Shown here in pieces: positions 41,295-51,226 of a DNA stretch of 64,000 bases. The number at the start of each line of letters is the position of its first letter. Position 1 is the first letter of the stretch. Origin of the DNA: a virus. The notes beneath the pieces were generated by a model that was not told the origin of the DNA, made no database searches, and saw nothing but the letters and a program-made list of their open reading frames with translations. Location of the stretch: positions 1-64,000 of the IMG/VR virus record IMGVR_UViG_3300017728_000002; one strand, 5' to 3'. Made by a program: the position numbers and the translations under genes.

Positions 41295-42073
41295 ACTACC
41301 TACACATCTCTTCTAAAGCTGTCATTGCTAAGGTCTTCCGTGATCTTAAACCAGGAGACTCTTCCTGGACAATGGATGCAATAGAATGGCTGGGAGAGGC
41401 TTTAGATTTTATTGGGTTCCACGGAGTCTTTGATCATAAGGCTGCAGCACTTACAGTTAAGGATCACAAGACCGCTTTGCCCTGTGACCTATATCAACTC
41501 ATTCAAGTGGCGCATAATGGATGCGCTTTGGTATACGGCACTGATACCACTGGTTATACTGCAGATCATCGCGTTGCGTCTCCCGGAAATTCTGGTGGTC
41601 CTGTATATACTTCAGCAGTAGGCACTACAGTACCTACGGACGATCACAGCTCACCGGCTTTTACTTTAAAGTTTACCAAAGACCGAGGTACGTCAAACGA
41701 TTATTACCTCCTAAACGGAGGCAACCTGGTAACCAGCTTTGAGGAAGGTGAGGTTACTCTGTATTACACTGCATACCTCACCGATACCGATGGGTTCCCT
41801 TTGGTCCCTGACAACATTTACGTAAAGCAAGCACTAGAATGGTACATCATTCGACAGATGATGATGGGAGGCTTTGTCCATCCTGTATTCAATTGGGAAG
41901 TAGCCGATACCAAGTGGGGTCACTACTGTGTAGCTGCTCAAAACGACCTGAGTTTCCCGAGCATAGACAAGATGGAGACGATGAAGAACATGTTTGTTCG
42001 GATGGTGCCAAACATCAATCGTCACTCAGATTTCTTTATTGGGAATGAATCACAGGAGCGCCTGAAGAGATGA
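41291..42073 (+). CDS. Ring/adaptor protein candidate of the crAss-like tail
   Basis: 260 aa. N-terminal helices include SSWTMDAIEWLGEALDFIG, a motif-like stretch I associate with crAss-like connector proteins; a beta domain and a C-terminal helical part follow. It is ATGA-coupled to the muzzle-like gene, the expected neighbour. Confidence 0.55.
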   Translation: MNYLHISSKAVIAKVFRDLKPGDSSWTMDAIEWLGEALDFIGFHGVFDHKAAALTVKDHKTALPCDLYQLIQVAHNGCALVYGTDTTGYTADHRVASPGNSGGPVYTSAVGTTVPTDDHSSPAFTLKFTKDRGTSNDYYLLNGGNLVTSFEEGEVTLYYTAYLTDTDGFPLVPDNIYVKQALEWYIIRQMMMGGFVHPVFNWEVADTKWGHYCVAAQNDLSFPSIDKMETMKNMFVRMVPNINRHSDFFIGNESQERLKR

Positions 42074-45000
42074 AGTTTTACAAGGGCCTCCGTACTGATA
42101 CTGCTCATGTAGATCAGCCGCAAGACAGTTACCGACGCGCACGTAACATCTTGCTAGACCACACTACGATGAGTGTGCGCACTGAAGGTGCTTTAAGTAA
42201 TGTGCCAGCTTTAGACCAGGCATACAACTTAGGACAAGACACCAACACCAACACGCTGTGTGGTCTAATCAGTTTGCCTCAAGATCGTCAGCTTGCCATT
42301 ATTCATGATGAGACATCAGGCAATCATGACCTGGTGATGGTAACCACTGACGACTACGCCTTGATTCAAACCGTGTCAGGTTATAGCTGGAGCGGTGCCA
42401 ACCCCATTAAAGGCGTTGCATATGAAGATGCTCGTGGTGATGTCATTGCTGTTTGGACAGATGGAGTTAACCGTCCGGTATACTCAAACCTAAACGCATC
42501 TGCCGTACAGGTTTATGACTTGTTTCCAACTGCCAACTTTCCCAACGCTATATCCCTCCCAACGGCTGGAGATCTGACAGGTACAATACCTAACGGAACG
42601 TATAGCTTCTTCATCGCTTATGAGGTAGACCTAGACAACATCACTACGTTTTCTCCTAGCTATGGCGTCTACAAGATTGGCCATGGCAGAGACAACAAAG
42701 ACATTAACACCACCATAGGACTTCGCTTTCAAGGGCTCGATACCAGCTATTCTAACTATCGCATCTATGCCATTCATGAACGCAATGGCGTGCGCAATGG
42801 TTACTACTTAGCAAAGCAGTCTACAAATGAGTCGGAGTTTAAATGGCATGGCGAAATCTTGTCTACAGATGTCAGCATTGATCAGCTTACGATCCCGCCT
42901 GGGTGGTATACTAAAGCTGAAACTTTAGCTGCACTAGATGACCGCCTGTACTTAGCGGGTTTAGAACGTACCGACACATTTGACGGTCAGTCTATTGCCG
43001 ATGCTATTACCATGCATTGGACCATTGACGGACAGCATCGCTATGATGGTGCCCCTCAATATGACCATGCGTGGAACAAGCAGTGGGGGTTGGCATTTCC
43101 TAACTTCCTAGTATCTGAAATTGACAAGCAGCGCAGTGTGTCCAGTCCCGAACATTACGGCACGGCAATGGGGTTTATGCCTGGTTGTGCCTATGCTTTT
43201 TACATTGCTTTTCTCCTCAAAGACGGCACGTGGAGCGAAGGGTATCCTATTTCTGCGGGTGCAAGTAATGCAGATCCTACCCTAGACTTGAGTCAAAATC
43301 CAGATACCATTTCTGACTCTAGCGTCTATTTAAATGGAGCTTTAGGTAGCCAGAGTAATGGGGCAGGCAGTTACTTGCATGTTATGCCTTCAGTGGAACA
43401 AGTGCATGATGCTTGGGACCATTACGCAGGAGATTCAAACGCGTGGGCTGCAGCTAACATTGGTATTGCAGGACGAAACGTAAGCATTCCGAGTGATGTC
43501 CAAGATTTAATTCAAGGGTACAGCTTCTTTTATGCTAAGCCCAATGCCAATACTCGCAATGTATTGGCTTATACCATGCTTGGTGATGTAGTGGATTCTG
43601 CAGTTTCTTACGATGTATATCTAGAAGCCAATAAGCCTACGTTCAATAGCGGAAAGCTTACGTGTGTGTACAGGGGTAACAATGGGTACTATAGTCCTAC
43701 AGTTAATCAGACCACCTATGACATTGATCAAGTAGAATACCTTCCGGGTAATGCTGCAGGAGTGGAAAATGACAATGACAATCGAGAAAACCGGCATTTC
43801 TTTTCTACAGACCCTGTGTTTAATGACAATACAGGTTTTAGTTCGTCTGTATTTGGGAGTGGTCAAGAAGGAAGCGAATTGAAATTTGGAACTACTCCGA
43901 ATGAAAAATGGACAGGGTATCCTTCTATGGCTTCTGCTGGTACCTCGTTTGAGAATGGGTATTGGAAAGTTTCTCAAACACCCGCCAATTGGTATGATAA
44001 CCTAGAGCAGCAGGAGCTTGTTGCATGCAGTCATATAGAGCGGTCTTTTACCTCGAGTCAAGGTCGTATTAGCTGGGGAGGGGATTGCGTAATTACTCCA
44101 AACAGGTATCGTGTATTGTCTATAACTGGAACGGCTGCTAACTCTCTTTCACCTGCTACCGGCGTTATTAAAAAAGCTTACTTCACATATAGCTACGCGC
44201 TTCAAGAGTTTGAGGATTTAACAGATCCCAATATTTTGTTAGAGCAACAGCAGTTGCTGTATGAAACAGAATCGACTTTAAACTATGCAGGATCTCCAGA
44301 GATCATGAACCCTGCACAAATACCAGGGCATATCTACAAGAAGAACGTAGATAAAAGTGCTTTTGCTACCACTAACGATACTCCAGTTAGTCAGTTTCCA
44401 AACCGCGTCACACGCAGTGCTAAGCAGAACTACGAATCCAACGCAATACAATGGCGCACGTTTGCTGTAGCAGACTACTATGACAACGCGCTGAATAAAG
44501 GGCCGATTAAAAACATCGAGTCTTATGCCGGAGAGCTTATCATCCACCACACTGACGGTCTATTTAAAACCACAGGTAAAGAGACCTTGGATACCTCTGC
44601 TGCTTCAGTCTTTGTAGGAAGTGGAGACATCTTTCGCACAGCACCGACAGATATACTTCCTACCGAAGAAGGTTATGCTGGACTGGCTAAACACTCTGAC
44701 GCTATGCTCACCAAGGGTGGCTATGTCTTTGTAGATGCAGTAGCCGGTAAGGTCTTTAAGCTTGACAGTCAGCTAAGCGACTTAAGCGCTAAAGGCATGC
44801 GCAAGTACTTTAGAGAGTCGTTCTCAATTGACCTTAACTCTACACATAGCCCTTTTACTCTAAACGGCTATGCCATCGGCTATGATCCAGTGTTTGATCG
44901 CGTGATCCTTACATGCTTACAGGGTAGTACAGACTTTCAAACCATTAGCTACAGCATCTTGCATGATTGCTGGGCTTCTCACCACACTTATAACATGCAA

Positions 45001-45507
45001 GCGTACGCCACCAACCGAACGAGCGTAATCGGATGGACAGGGGCTAGGTTCTCTACTATCAACGTAGGAGACAATCAAGCAGGCGCTTACATCGAGCCTA
45101 TTTTCAATCAAGGCGGGACTACATCTAAGATCTTTCAATCCTTTCAATGGACTACGCGTAGTACCGAAGGCGAAGGCGATTGGAATGCGAGTACGTTTGA
45201 TCAAGCTATTGTATACAATGATCGTGGCTTTAGTGGGGTCAAAGAGCTCAACGACAACATAAGGTGGGTAGAGGAGGGCTGGAACTTTAATGATTTTAGA
45301 AATCTTGTTCCTGATGCAAACCAAGGAGATCCCTTCTTTGATCAAGCTGGAAATGTTATAGCAACAATAGATATAAACAAGCCTTGGTACTCGCAACAGC
45401 GCATTCGTGGTGGGTATGCGGGTATACGTTTAATCGTTTTGCCAAGTGCAGGAACTACCTTATATTTAATTGAGGCACTAGCAAAGGTTAGAACTTCATA
45501 CAGGTAA
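42070..45507 (+). CDS. Tail muzzle/stabilisation protein (P22 gp10-like in position)
   Basis: 1145 aa. The start (MKFYKGLRTDTAHVDQPQDS, YRRARNILLD) is typical of the large proteins that form the tail tip of crAss-like and P22-like podoviruses, with a beta-propeller-like body rich in Asn, Asp, Thr and Tyr. Motifs such as SYSNYRIYAIHERNG and GYDPVFDRVILTCLQG recur in this family. It is expected to close the tail tube. Confidence is in the family type, not in details. Confidence 0.7.
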   Translation: MKFYKGLRTDTAHVDQPQDSYRRARNILLDHTTMSVRTEGALSNVPALDQAYNLGQDTNTNTLCGLISLPQDRQLAIIHDETSGNHDLVMVTTDDYALIQTVSGYSWSGANPIKGVAYEDARGDVIAVWTDGVNRPVYSNLNASAVQVYDLFPTANFPNAISLPTAGDLTGTIPNGTYSFFIAYEVDLDNITTFSPSYGVYKIGHGRDNKDINTTIGLRFQGLDTSYSNYRIYAIHERNGVRNGYYLAKQSTNESEFKWHGEILSTDVSIDQLTIPPGWYTKAETLAALDDRLYLAGLERTDTFDGQSIADAITMHWTIDGQHRYDGAPQYDHAWNKQWGLAFPNFLVSEIDKQRSVSSPEHYGTAMGFMPGCAYAFYIAFLLKDGTWSEGYPISAGASNADPTLDLSQNPDTISDSSVYLNGALGSQSNGAGSYLHVMPSVEQVHDAWDHYAGDSNAWAAANIGIAGRNVSIPSDVQDLIQGYSFFYAKPNANTRNVLAYTMLGDVVDSAVSYDVYLEANKPTFNSGKLTCVYRGNNGYYSPTVNQTTYDIDQVEYLPGNAAGVENDNDNRENRHFFSTDPVFNDNTGFSSSVFGSGQEGSELKFGTTPNEKWTGYPSMASAGTSFENGYWKVSQTPANWYDNLEQQELVACSHIERSFTSSQGRISWGGDCVITPNRYRVLSITGTAANSLSPATGVIKKAYFTYSYALQEFEDLTDPNILLEQQQLLYETESTLNYAGSPEIMNPAQIPGHIYKKNVDKSAFATTNDTPVSQFPNRVTRSAKQNYESNAIQWRTFAVADYYDNALNKGPIKNIESYAGELIIHHTDGLFKTTGKETLDTSAASVFVGSGDIFRTAPTDILPTEEGYAGLAKHSDAMLTKGGYVFVDAVAGKVFKLDSQLSDLSAKGMRKYFRESFSIDLNSTHSPFTLNGYAIGYDPVFDRVILTCLQGSTDFQTISYSILHDCWASHHTYNMQAYATNRTSVIGWTGARFSTINVGDNQAGAYIEPIFNQGGTTSKIFQSFQWTTRSTEGEGDWNASTFDQAIVYNDRGFSGVKELNDNIRWVEEGWNFNDFRNLVPDANQGDPFFDQAGNVIATIDINKPWYSQQRIRGGYAGIRLIVLPSAGTTLYLIEALAKVRTSYR

Positions 45508-45521
45508 TATAAATTACAAGT

Positions 45522-45668
45522 ATGGGTCGACCCAATCCTCGGCACGGTAGGGGACGTGGTAGGTTAAAAGCTAAGCCACAAAAGTCCAAGCGTGTCAAAC
45601 AGCAAATCAACAGCAGTACAGAACTCACTGTAACTCCATGGTTTCCTGAAGATGAGGAAGAAGATTAA
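45522..45668 (+). CDS. 48-aa protein with basic start and acidic end
   Basis: Begins MGRPNPRHGRGRGRLKAK and ends FPEDEEED. The ATG lies 14 bp after the muzzle gene; the end overlaps the next gene by 17 bp in another frame. Function unknown. Confidence 0.55.
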   Translation: MGRPNPRHGRGRGRLKAKPQKSKRVKQQINSSTELTVTPWFPEDEEED

Positions 45669-47400
45669 AAAGATGAACGCTGGGGGCATTCCTCCAGGGT
45701 TTAATCCCGACGCATTGTTTTCATATCTGCAAGGTCAAATGGGGACTGGAGGGTCTGGTATGGGTCAGCTAATGCCAGAGCTGCAACAGCAGAATGAGTT
45801 TGATCAAGCTGCAACTCGCCTAAACCAGCTAGAAAAAGCTAAGCAAGGCATTATGACTGGTAAGCAGTTGGTACAAACTGCGCGTGGAATTAAGAAAGGA
45901 GCAGACCTAGCTTCTGCGAGTAAAACTTCTGCAGACCTATTAGGCAAGCTTGGGCAAGGAACCACTACAGCTGCTTTGCCTACGGCAGCTACTGAAGTTG
46001 CCAAGCAAGGGATTCAGAATGGAGGGCTGGCATCTTTTCTAAAAACAGGTGCAGGAGGTTTTGCTTCTGCAGGTCTTGGTATTGGCGGTAAGCTTATTCA
46101 AGAGATTGACAAGAAAGATGGCAACTATAGTACAGCTGGAGCTATGGGTGGTGGCGCTATGCAAGGTGCTGCTATGGGGGCAGCTCTTGGACCATTAGGT
46201 ATGATTGCCGGTGGTGCTATTGGTGCAGGTGTAGGGTACATGCAAAAGGGTAAGTTTGAAGCCAATGCGCGTGCGGAAGAGTTGACTAAGAAAACAGATT
46301 TAGCGCGTGAGTCTGCACAAAAACAACTGGCAGGTCGTGCTATCCTTAAGACTTTTCCTGTAGAAGGAATCAAGAATCAGATCTACGCTAAGGGAGGAGA
46401 GACTGACCCTAAAAACCCCAGTACACGGGGCATCATAAATGCTCAAAACTTCTTAAGACAGCAAGGCGTTGAAATGCCGGCAGATGGCAAATGGAGTGAT
46501 GAGTGGGAACAAGCATACACTGACTACCTAGATGCGTCAGACAGTTCAATGTTTGAACCAATGGATGATCAAAATGCTACAAACACCAAGGAATTTGGTC
46601 GTGTTCTTCCATTGAATGCATCTATGCTGGTCCAAGATGTATTTGACAATCAGCTTGAAAAGCTTACTGGATACGACCGACGAAAAGCTCCTGGTGCTCC
46701 AGCTTACACTAAAGCGGAAAAAGAGGCAATGGATGCTATTGTCCAACGCAATCTAGAAAAAGGCAAGTACCACATTGAATATGGTGATTACAACACTGGA
46801 ACTACTTACGGAGATGTAGGTGGCGGTAGCTCTACCATAGATGTTGCAAAAAAATCTTACAGCGATGCCTACAACCTAAAAACTACGTTTGGGCAAGCTA
46901 TGATTGGAGAGATTCCAGCATGGAATGATCGTCCGGCTGATACCATGGTGTACGATACTTACGACTTTAACAATGCCCAAGACAAGCCATTAACAGACTT
47001 TTCTGGATGGAAAAGCGTAGGTGGTGCGTTGCTTACCGGAAACTTGTATGGAGCTGCTAGAGCTTTGGGTACTGAGTTTGGTAGTAAGGATGGAAAAGGT
47101 CGCACCAACACTATGATTACCAATCGTGCGCATGGAGGACCAACGCATCCAACAGTTCAGACTTCGCCTGACTATATCGCAGAGGGTGGGGAGATGATTC
47201 AGCATGCTCCTGGAGACCTTCCAGCAACAGACAGAAACGGCAGCGTTAAGCCTATTACAGAAACCATCGCTCGTATTGAAGGCGACAAGCACATTGCCAA
47301 AAGCGGTGGCGTGGGTATGTCAGGAGACAAACCTGCACGAATCTATTCTGATCAGTTGCACGTGCCAGCTGATGTTTTGAAACAACTAATGAAACTCTAA
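45652..47400 (+). CDS. Internal virion protein candidate with glycine-zipper membrane segment
   Basis: 582 aa. An N-terminal disordered part, a Gly/Ala/Met-rich segment (about residues 160-200) like a glycine-zipper membrane insert, then a putative peptidoglycan-binding-like helical piece (FLRQQGVEMPADGKWSDEWE near 265), and a C-terminal domain with EGGEMIQHAPGD and GDKHIAKSGGVG patterns seen in Bacteroidota phage ejection-type proteins. It probably leaves the capsid with the DNA. Inference from composition and place. Confidence 0.6.
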   Translation: MRKKIKKMNAGGIPPGFNPDALFSYLQGQMGTGGSGMGQLMPELQQQNEFDQAATRLNQLEKAKQGIMTGKQLVQTARGIKKGADLASASKTSADLLGKLGQGTTTAALPTAATEVAKQGIQNGGLASFLKTGAGGFASAGLGIGGKLIQEIDKKDGNYSTAGAMGGGAMQGAAMGAALGPLGMIAGGAIGAGVGYMQKGKFEANARAEELTKKTDLARESAQKQLAGRAILKTFPVEGIKNQIYAKGGETDPKNPSTRGIINAQNFLRQQGVEMPADGKWSDEWEQAYTDYLDASDSSMFEPMDDQNATNTKEFGRVLPLNASMLVQDVFDNQLEKLTGYDRRKAPGAPAYTKAEKEAMDAIVQRNLEKGKYHIEYGDYNTGTTYGDVGGGSSTIDVAKKSYSDAYNLKTTFGQAMIGEIPAWNDRPADTMVYDTYDFNNAQDKPLTDFSGWKSVGGALLTGNLYGAARALGTEFGSKDGKGRTNTMITNRAHGGPTHPTVQTSPDYIAEGGEMIQHAPGDLPATDRNGSVKPITETIARIEGDKHIAKSGGVGMSGDKPARIYSDQLHVPADVLKQLMKL

Positions 47401-49001
47401 TGGGTAAGAAGACTTACGCAGCTGTAATGGACGACATGTCCAAAAAGCTCAATTCTTATGAGAAGCGATTGGCTGATGCTAAACGGCGCGGAGATATGGT
47501 GGGTATCCAAGACTTTGGTCGTCGGGTAGAACGGATGAATGCAGGTATTAATACTCTGTTCCAAACTCAAGAATCCAATAAGCCTGCAATGGGTCATGGT
47601 GGTAAAACCCATTATGCTGAGGGTGGTGTGGTTGGAGTTGATGGGATGGTCCATATCGGAGGAGTTGATGGTCCTGTTGCGTATGACAATACAGGACAAC
47701 CTGTTATGGCTGGTAACAATGCTCCAGGCACAGCTTGGGACAGTCCTATGTTGTTGTTTGACGAAGCGGGTACACCTATGGCTGATGTTGTTGTAGGTCC
47801 AGAAAACACGAGCTCTACTATTGGTCAAGCTGCAACAACTCGAGAAGAGTATGATGCGCTTATGGCCAATGCTCAAGCTAGAGAAGCTGCTGCTGCTCAA
47901 TCTCAATCACAGCTAAGTGCGCCTACCAGTCCTATAGGTCCGCCAAACTTGACAGTCACTCCAGACCCTAGAAGAGTTCCGGTAGGGCAACAGCTTCCGC
48001 GTGAACGTCCTATGGTAGGGTCAAGCTTGCAAGAGTTTAACAATGCAATGAATTCTCAGGTTATGTCTGGAGGTGTGGATGAAACCGCAGCACCAAATGT
48101 GCAAAGGTTTGGTCCGTTAGATGGGACGCAGTACCCACCGCATAACCCAGTCAACACTCCAGCTGCATCAAGTACATCAAGTACAGCTGGAGCGGCTGTT
48201 GCCTCTGCGCCACAACCTGCACAACCTGCACAACCTGCACAGTCAATGCAGCCATTGCAGGCAAGACAAGCGGTTCAACCAAGTAGTGGTGTGATGAACC
48301 CTGGAGCTAATCCTAACGCTACCATTAAAACAGCGTCAGATCCAGCGGCTGTAGGTGCTACAAGTCCACCTACTCAAGGACAACCGCAAGGAGGTATGCA
48401 GGACTTCTTGAATATGCTTGCTCCAGAGCCTAATAAGCTTGCTCAATACGGACAGTACTTGCCTGATCTGTATTCAATGTATCAGATGAATCAAACGCAA
48501 GGTCCAATTAATATGCCCTCTCAAACGATGGCTCGGCAGAACACAGACTTGAATTACAATTCAGTCTATGCTGGGGCTCGTCAAAACGTAGCTGCTCAAG
48601 AAGCATCGTTGGATAGAAACATTTCCAACCCTGTAGTTCGAGCAGCTATGAAGCGTTCTGCACGGAATCAACAGCAACAGCAGATGGGTCAAACCATGAC
48701 CAATGAAATAAACCAAGAGCGTCAACTACAAAATCAGTACGCTCAGTCTATTGCAAACAACCAGAATGTCAATCGGCAGATTGCTACTCAGAACCAACAG
48801 CGTCAACTTGATTTTGCCAATGAGCGTAAGGCAGCCAATGCCAGCTTAGCGCAAGGGCTTGGTACTAAAATGTCCCAGCAATACGGAGAAAATCAAAACA
48901 GAAATTTAGATCTGCAAAAAATGGGCATATCTGCTTTACAGTACGACGGTGACTTGATGCAACGCATGCAACAGAACCTAACCAACATCTTCAACTTATG
49001 A
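47400..49001 (+). CDS. Internal virion protein candidate with Gln/Pro/Ala-rich part
   Basis: 533 aa. Helical N-terminus (SKKLNSYEKRLADAKRRGDM), a GGKTHYAEGGVV motif like the neighbour's C-terminal one, a disordered Pro/Gln/Ala-rich middle including a tandem QPA run, and a long Gln/Asn-rich helical end. TAATG overlap before, ATGA overlap after. Likely an ejected or DNA-associated virion protein. Confidence 0.6.
   Translation: MGKKTYAAVMDDMSKKLNSYEKRLADAKRRGDMVGIQDFGRRVERMNAGINTLFQTQESNKPAMGHGGKTHYAEGGVVGVDGMVHIGGVDGPVAYDNTGQPVMAGNNAPGTAWDSPMLLFDEAGTPMADVVVGPENTSSTIGQAATTREEYDALMANAQAREAAAAQSQSQLSAPTSPIGPPNLTVTPDPRRVPVGQQLPRERPMVGSSLQEFNNAMNSQVMSGGVDETAAPNVQRFGPLDGTQYPPHNPVNTPAASSTSSTAGAAVASAPQPAQPAQPAQSMQPLQARQAVQPSSGVMNPGANPNATIKTASDPAAVGATSPPTQGQPQGGMQDFLNMLAPEPNKLAQYGQYLPDLYSMYQMNQTQGPINMPSQTMARQNTDLNYNSVYAGARQNVAAQEASLDRNISNPVVRAAMKRSARNQQQQQMGQTMTNEINQERQLQNQYAQSIANNQNVNRQIATQNQQRQLDFANERKAANASLAQGLGTKMSQQYGENQNRNLDLQKMGISALQYDGDLMQRMQQNLTNIFNL
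48211..48242 (+). repeat. 9-bp tandem repeat inside the gene (ACAACCTGC)
   Basis: Three direct copies of ACAACCTGC plus a partial one, encoding QPA-QPA-QPA. Such repeats can change copy number by slippage without frameshift. Confidence 0.75.
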
Positions 49002-51187
49002 GCATTTTTGACAAGTTCAAGGTCAACCCTTACATCAGTACGTATGCAGGGGCTCCTATTGGTGAGTTTAATCAGACGGCTGGCACGTTGCAACAACGTA
49101 TGCTGTCTAACATCTCTAAAAGCAATGAGATTGAGCTGGCTATGGATCGATTACAGGCCAGTGGAGTAGATGAAGAGTTTAAGCGTCAGAAGATAGCGGA
49201 GTATGAAAAGCAGATTGATGAGATATCTGAAGCTCCAGAGTATGCTACTCAAAAAGTAATGGCTCTGGCACAGCGGTCTCAGATGGATGAGGACTTTAAG
49301 TTGATGGAAGCCAACGCAAAGCAAAAAGCAGCCATTGAAGCTGAAATGGCAGAAATGGATGTAACCGATCCACAGCGCTACAAGTACCAACAACTGCTTG
49401 ACAGCTACGAACAAGTTGATGAAGACGGAAAAGCAGGTGCTGCTGCAGGTCGCAAGTTTGGCTCAATCAATTTCTATGAAGAGCAAGTTCTGGGAGACTT
49501 GGTCGATGAGCGCGTAGATGGAATTCAAGCCATGAAAAGTGGATTTGCTACGATTCAAGATGATGGTACAATCCGTACAGACAAGGGTGAGATTATTACT
49601 CAAGAACGCGTTATGCAAAGTGCCATGGGAGTACTCTCAGACGAGGCTGTAAAACGGCAAGTATCTGATGAAGTGGCTTTCCGTATGCGCGATCAGCTAG
49701 AAGGGCTTAGTCCGCAGGCCAAGCAACAAGCAATTGCTGCAGCTATGCCTCAATACTTCTTTGATCAATACGTCCAAGGAGCCATATCTAAGTATGCTCG
49801 AAAAGACCACATGTTTGATCTTAAAGGAGGGCGTAAAGAATTGGCAAAAGGATACAGCACTTCTGCAACAGGTGCTCCTATGTACAGCTACGATTCTCAA
49901 GCTGTGGTGCAGAATCGATTAACGGATAAGGTCACAGATGCCAGGTCTTTTCTTGAAGAAGCTCTTGCTGTAGAAGAGCGTATGAATACACCGTCTATAG
50001 AGTACGCTTCTCATACAGATGTAGTAGCCGATGAAAACTATAAAGCGCAGCTCAACACTATTTATGATGAAATGATAGAAACGACTAAGGGGCTTTCTGG
50101 TCAATCTAAAAATGTCATGAGAAAGTTGTTTAGTGGGCCTGAGGGTTATCAAAAGTTGTATGATATGCAACGACAAGCCGGAAACGGTGCTCTTAGACAA
50201 TTAACTCCAGAGGAAGCAGAAAGTGTTGATGCATTTAATCCTTTAGGCGCGATGAAGATGGCAACTGTAGAATTAGAGGGCGGTCCTCAAGGATACGGTT
50301 TAGATGCTATATACAAGGATATTAAGGCAGCGTATGCCGACGAATTCACTGAAAAACAAATGGCAAATGCTACAAAAGAAATATACCGATGGAGTAGGGG
50401 TACTTGGTTGGGAGAAGACATGTCTAACCTAATTAAAAAAGGAGCAGGAGATGTCGCAATTGACTCTAAATATGTTACCCTGCCAGCCGAGCTTAATAAA
50501 GAATTGAATTTAGACGAATCTGCGCAAACCATATTTAATCAGTTTATAGCGGGCGACTTGGAAGGTGCTGTTTTACAGCAAGATATGGATTCAGGGCGTA
50601 TGGTTCCAGTGACTAAAGACGACATGAGCACATATGACATGGGTTCTATGAAAGTGACAGGTTTAAACAAAACAGGAGCCCCAGGAACAATTCAAATCAG
50701 CATTAATGAACACGCTGATACAGGTACAGGTCCTCAAAAAACAATGCTTGTGAATTTGAATCAGTTCAATACTGACTTGTCTGCAAAAATGGCCAATCAG
50801 TTTAAGAAGGAGTCAATGAACAAGGGAGAAAACCAACAGCTCTTTAGCACCTTGGCATTTAATTTTGGGGAGCAAGAGCTGTTTACTAGCGCTCAAAAAG
50901 CTGTTAATGATGTTGGATCTAGTAAAGAGCCAATTCCAATTGCAGGCAAAGAAGTTCAAGCTCAGTACGCAACGGCATTAGGAACTAGTGCTTTGTACTT
51001 GATGTACGACCAGCCAAAGGGTGAATATTATGTAAGAAAAGAAAACGGAGAAATAATTGGCACTGTGGGCAACCGAAAGTTTAATCATAAAGATCATGCC
51101 ATTTCTCATATGATTACAAAGGCTGGTGAAGCTTTGAATCCTAAGCCTAAAGGCAGGCAGAACAAAACCATAGTACCTAAAACCTGA
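48998..51187 (+). CDS. Large internal virion protein candidate
   Basis: 729 aa. Mostly helical, acidic, with an early coiled-coil region (about residues 50-130) and many Gln/Glu/Lys. No enzyme motif found. It stands between the two other internal-virion candidates and the giant polymerase protein, so is likely part of the ejected set (crAss-like virions carry several large cargo proteins). Confidence 0.6.
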   Translation: MSIFDKFKVNPYISTYAGAPIGEFNQTAGTLQQRMLSNISKSNEIELAMDRLQASGVDEEFKRQKIAEYEKQIDEISEAPEYATQKVMALAQRSQMDEDFKLMEANAKQKAAIEAEMAEMDVTDPQRYKYQQLLDSYEQVDEDGKAGAAAGRKFGSINFYEEQVLGDLVDERVDGIQAMKSGFATIQDDGTIRTDKGEIITQERVMQSAMGVLSDEAVKRQVSDEVAFRMRDQLEGLSPQAKQQAIAAAMPQYFFDQYVQGAISKYARKDHMFDLKGGRKELAKGYSTSATGAPMYSYDSQAVVQNRLTDKVTDARSFLEEALAVEERMNTPSIEYASHTDVVADENYKAQLNTIYDEMIETTKGLSGQSKNVMRKLFSGPEGYQKLYDMQRQAGNGALRQLTPEEAESVDAFNPLGAMKMATVELEGGPQGYGLDAIYKDIKAAYADEFTEKQMANATKEIYRWSRGTWLGEDMSNLIKKGAGDVAIDSKYVTLPAELNKELNLDESAQTIFNQFIAGDLEGAVLQQDMDSGRMVPVTKDDMSTYDMGSMKVTGLNKTGAPGTIQISINEHADTGTGPQKTMLVNLNQFNTDLSAKMANQFKKESMNKGENQQLFSTLAFNFGEQELFTSAQKAVNDVGSSKEPIPIAGKEVQAQYATALGTSALYLMYDQPKGEYYVRKENGEIIGTVGNRKFNHKDHAISHMITKAGEALNPKPKGRQNKTIVPKT

Positions 51188-51226
51188 CCACTCTCTACCA
51201 CCGGTCAATTCAGAAAAACTCTCTAC
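51188..51226 (+). promoter_or_regulatory. Leader of the giant gene with two CTCTCTAC motifs
   Basis: CTCTCTAC occurs at 51191-51198 and AACTCTCTAC directly before ATG 51227, with ACCGGT between. The same AACTCTCTA pattern precedes starts at 30796 and several minus-strand genes. Confidence 0.35.
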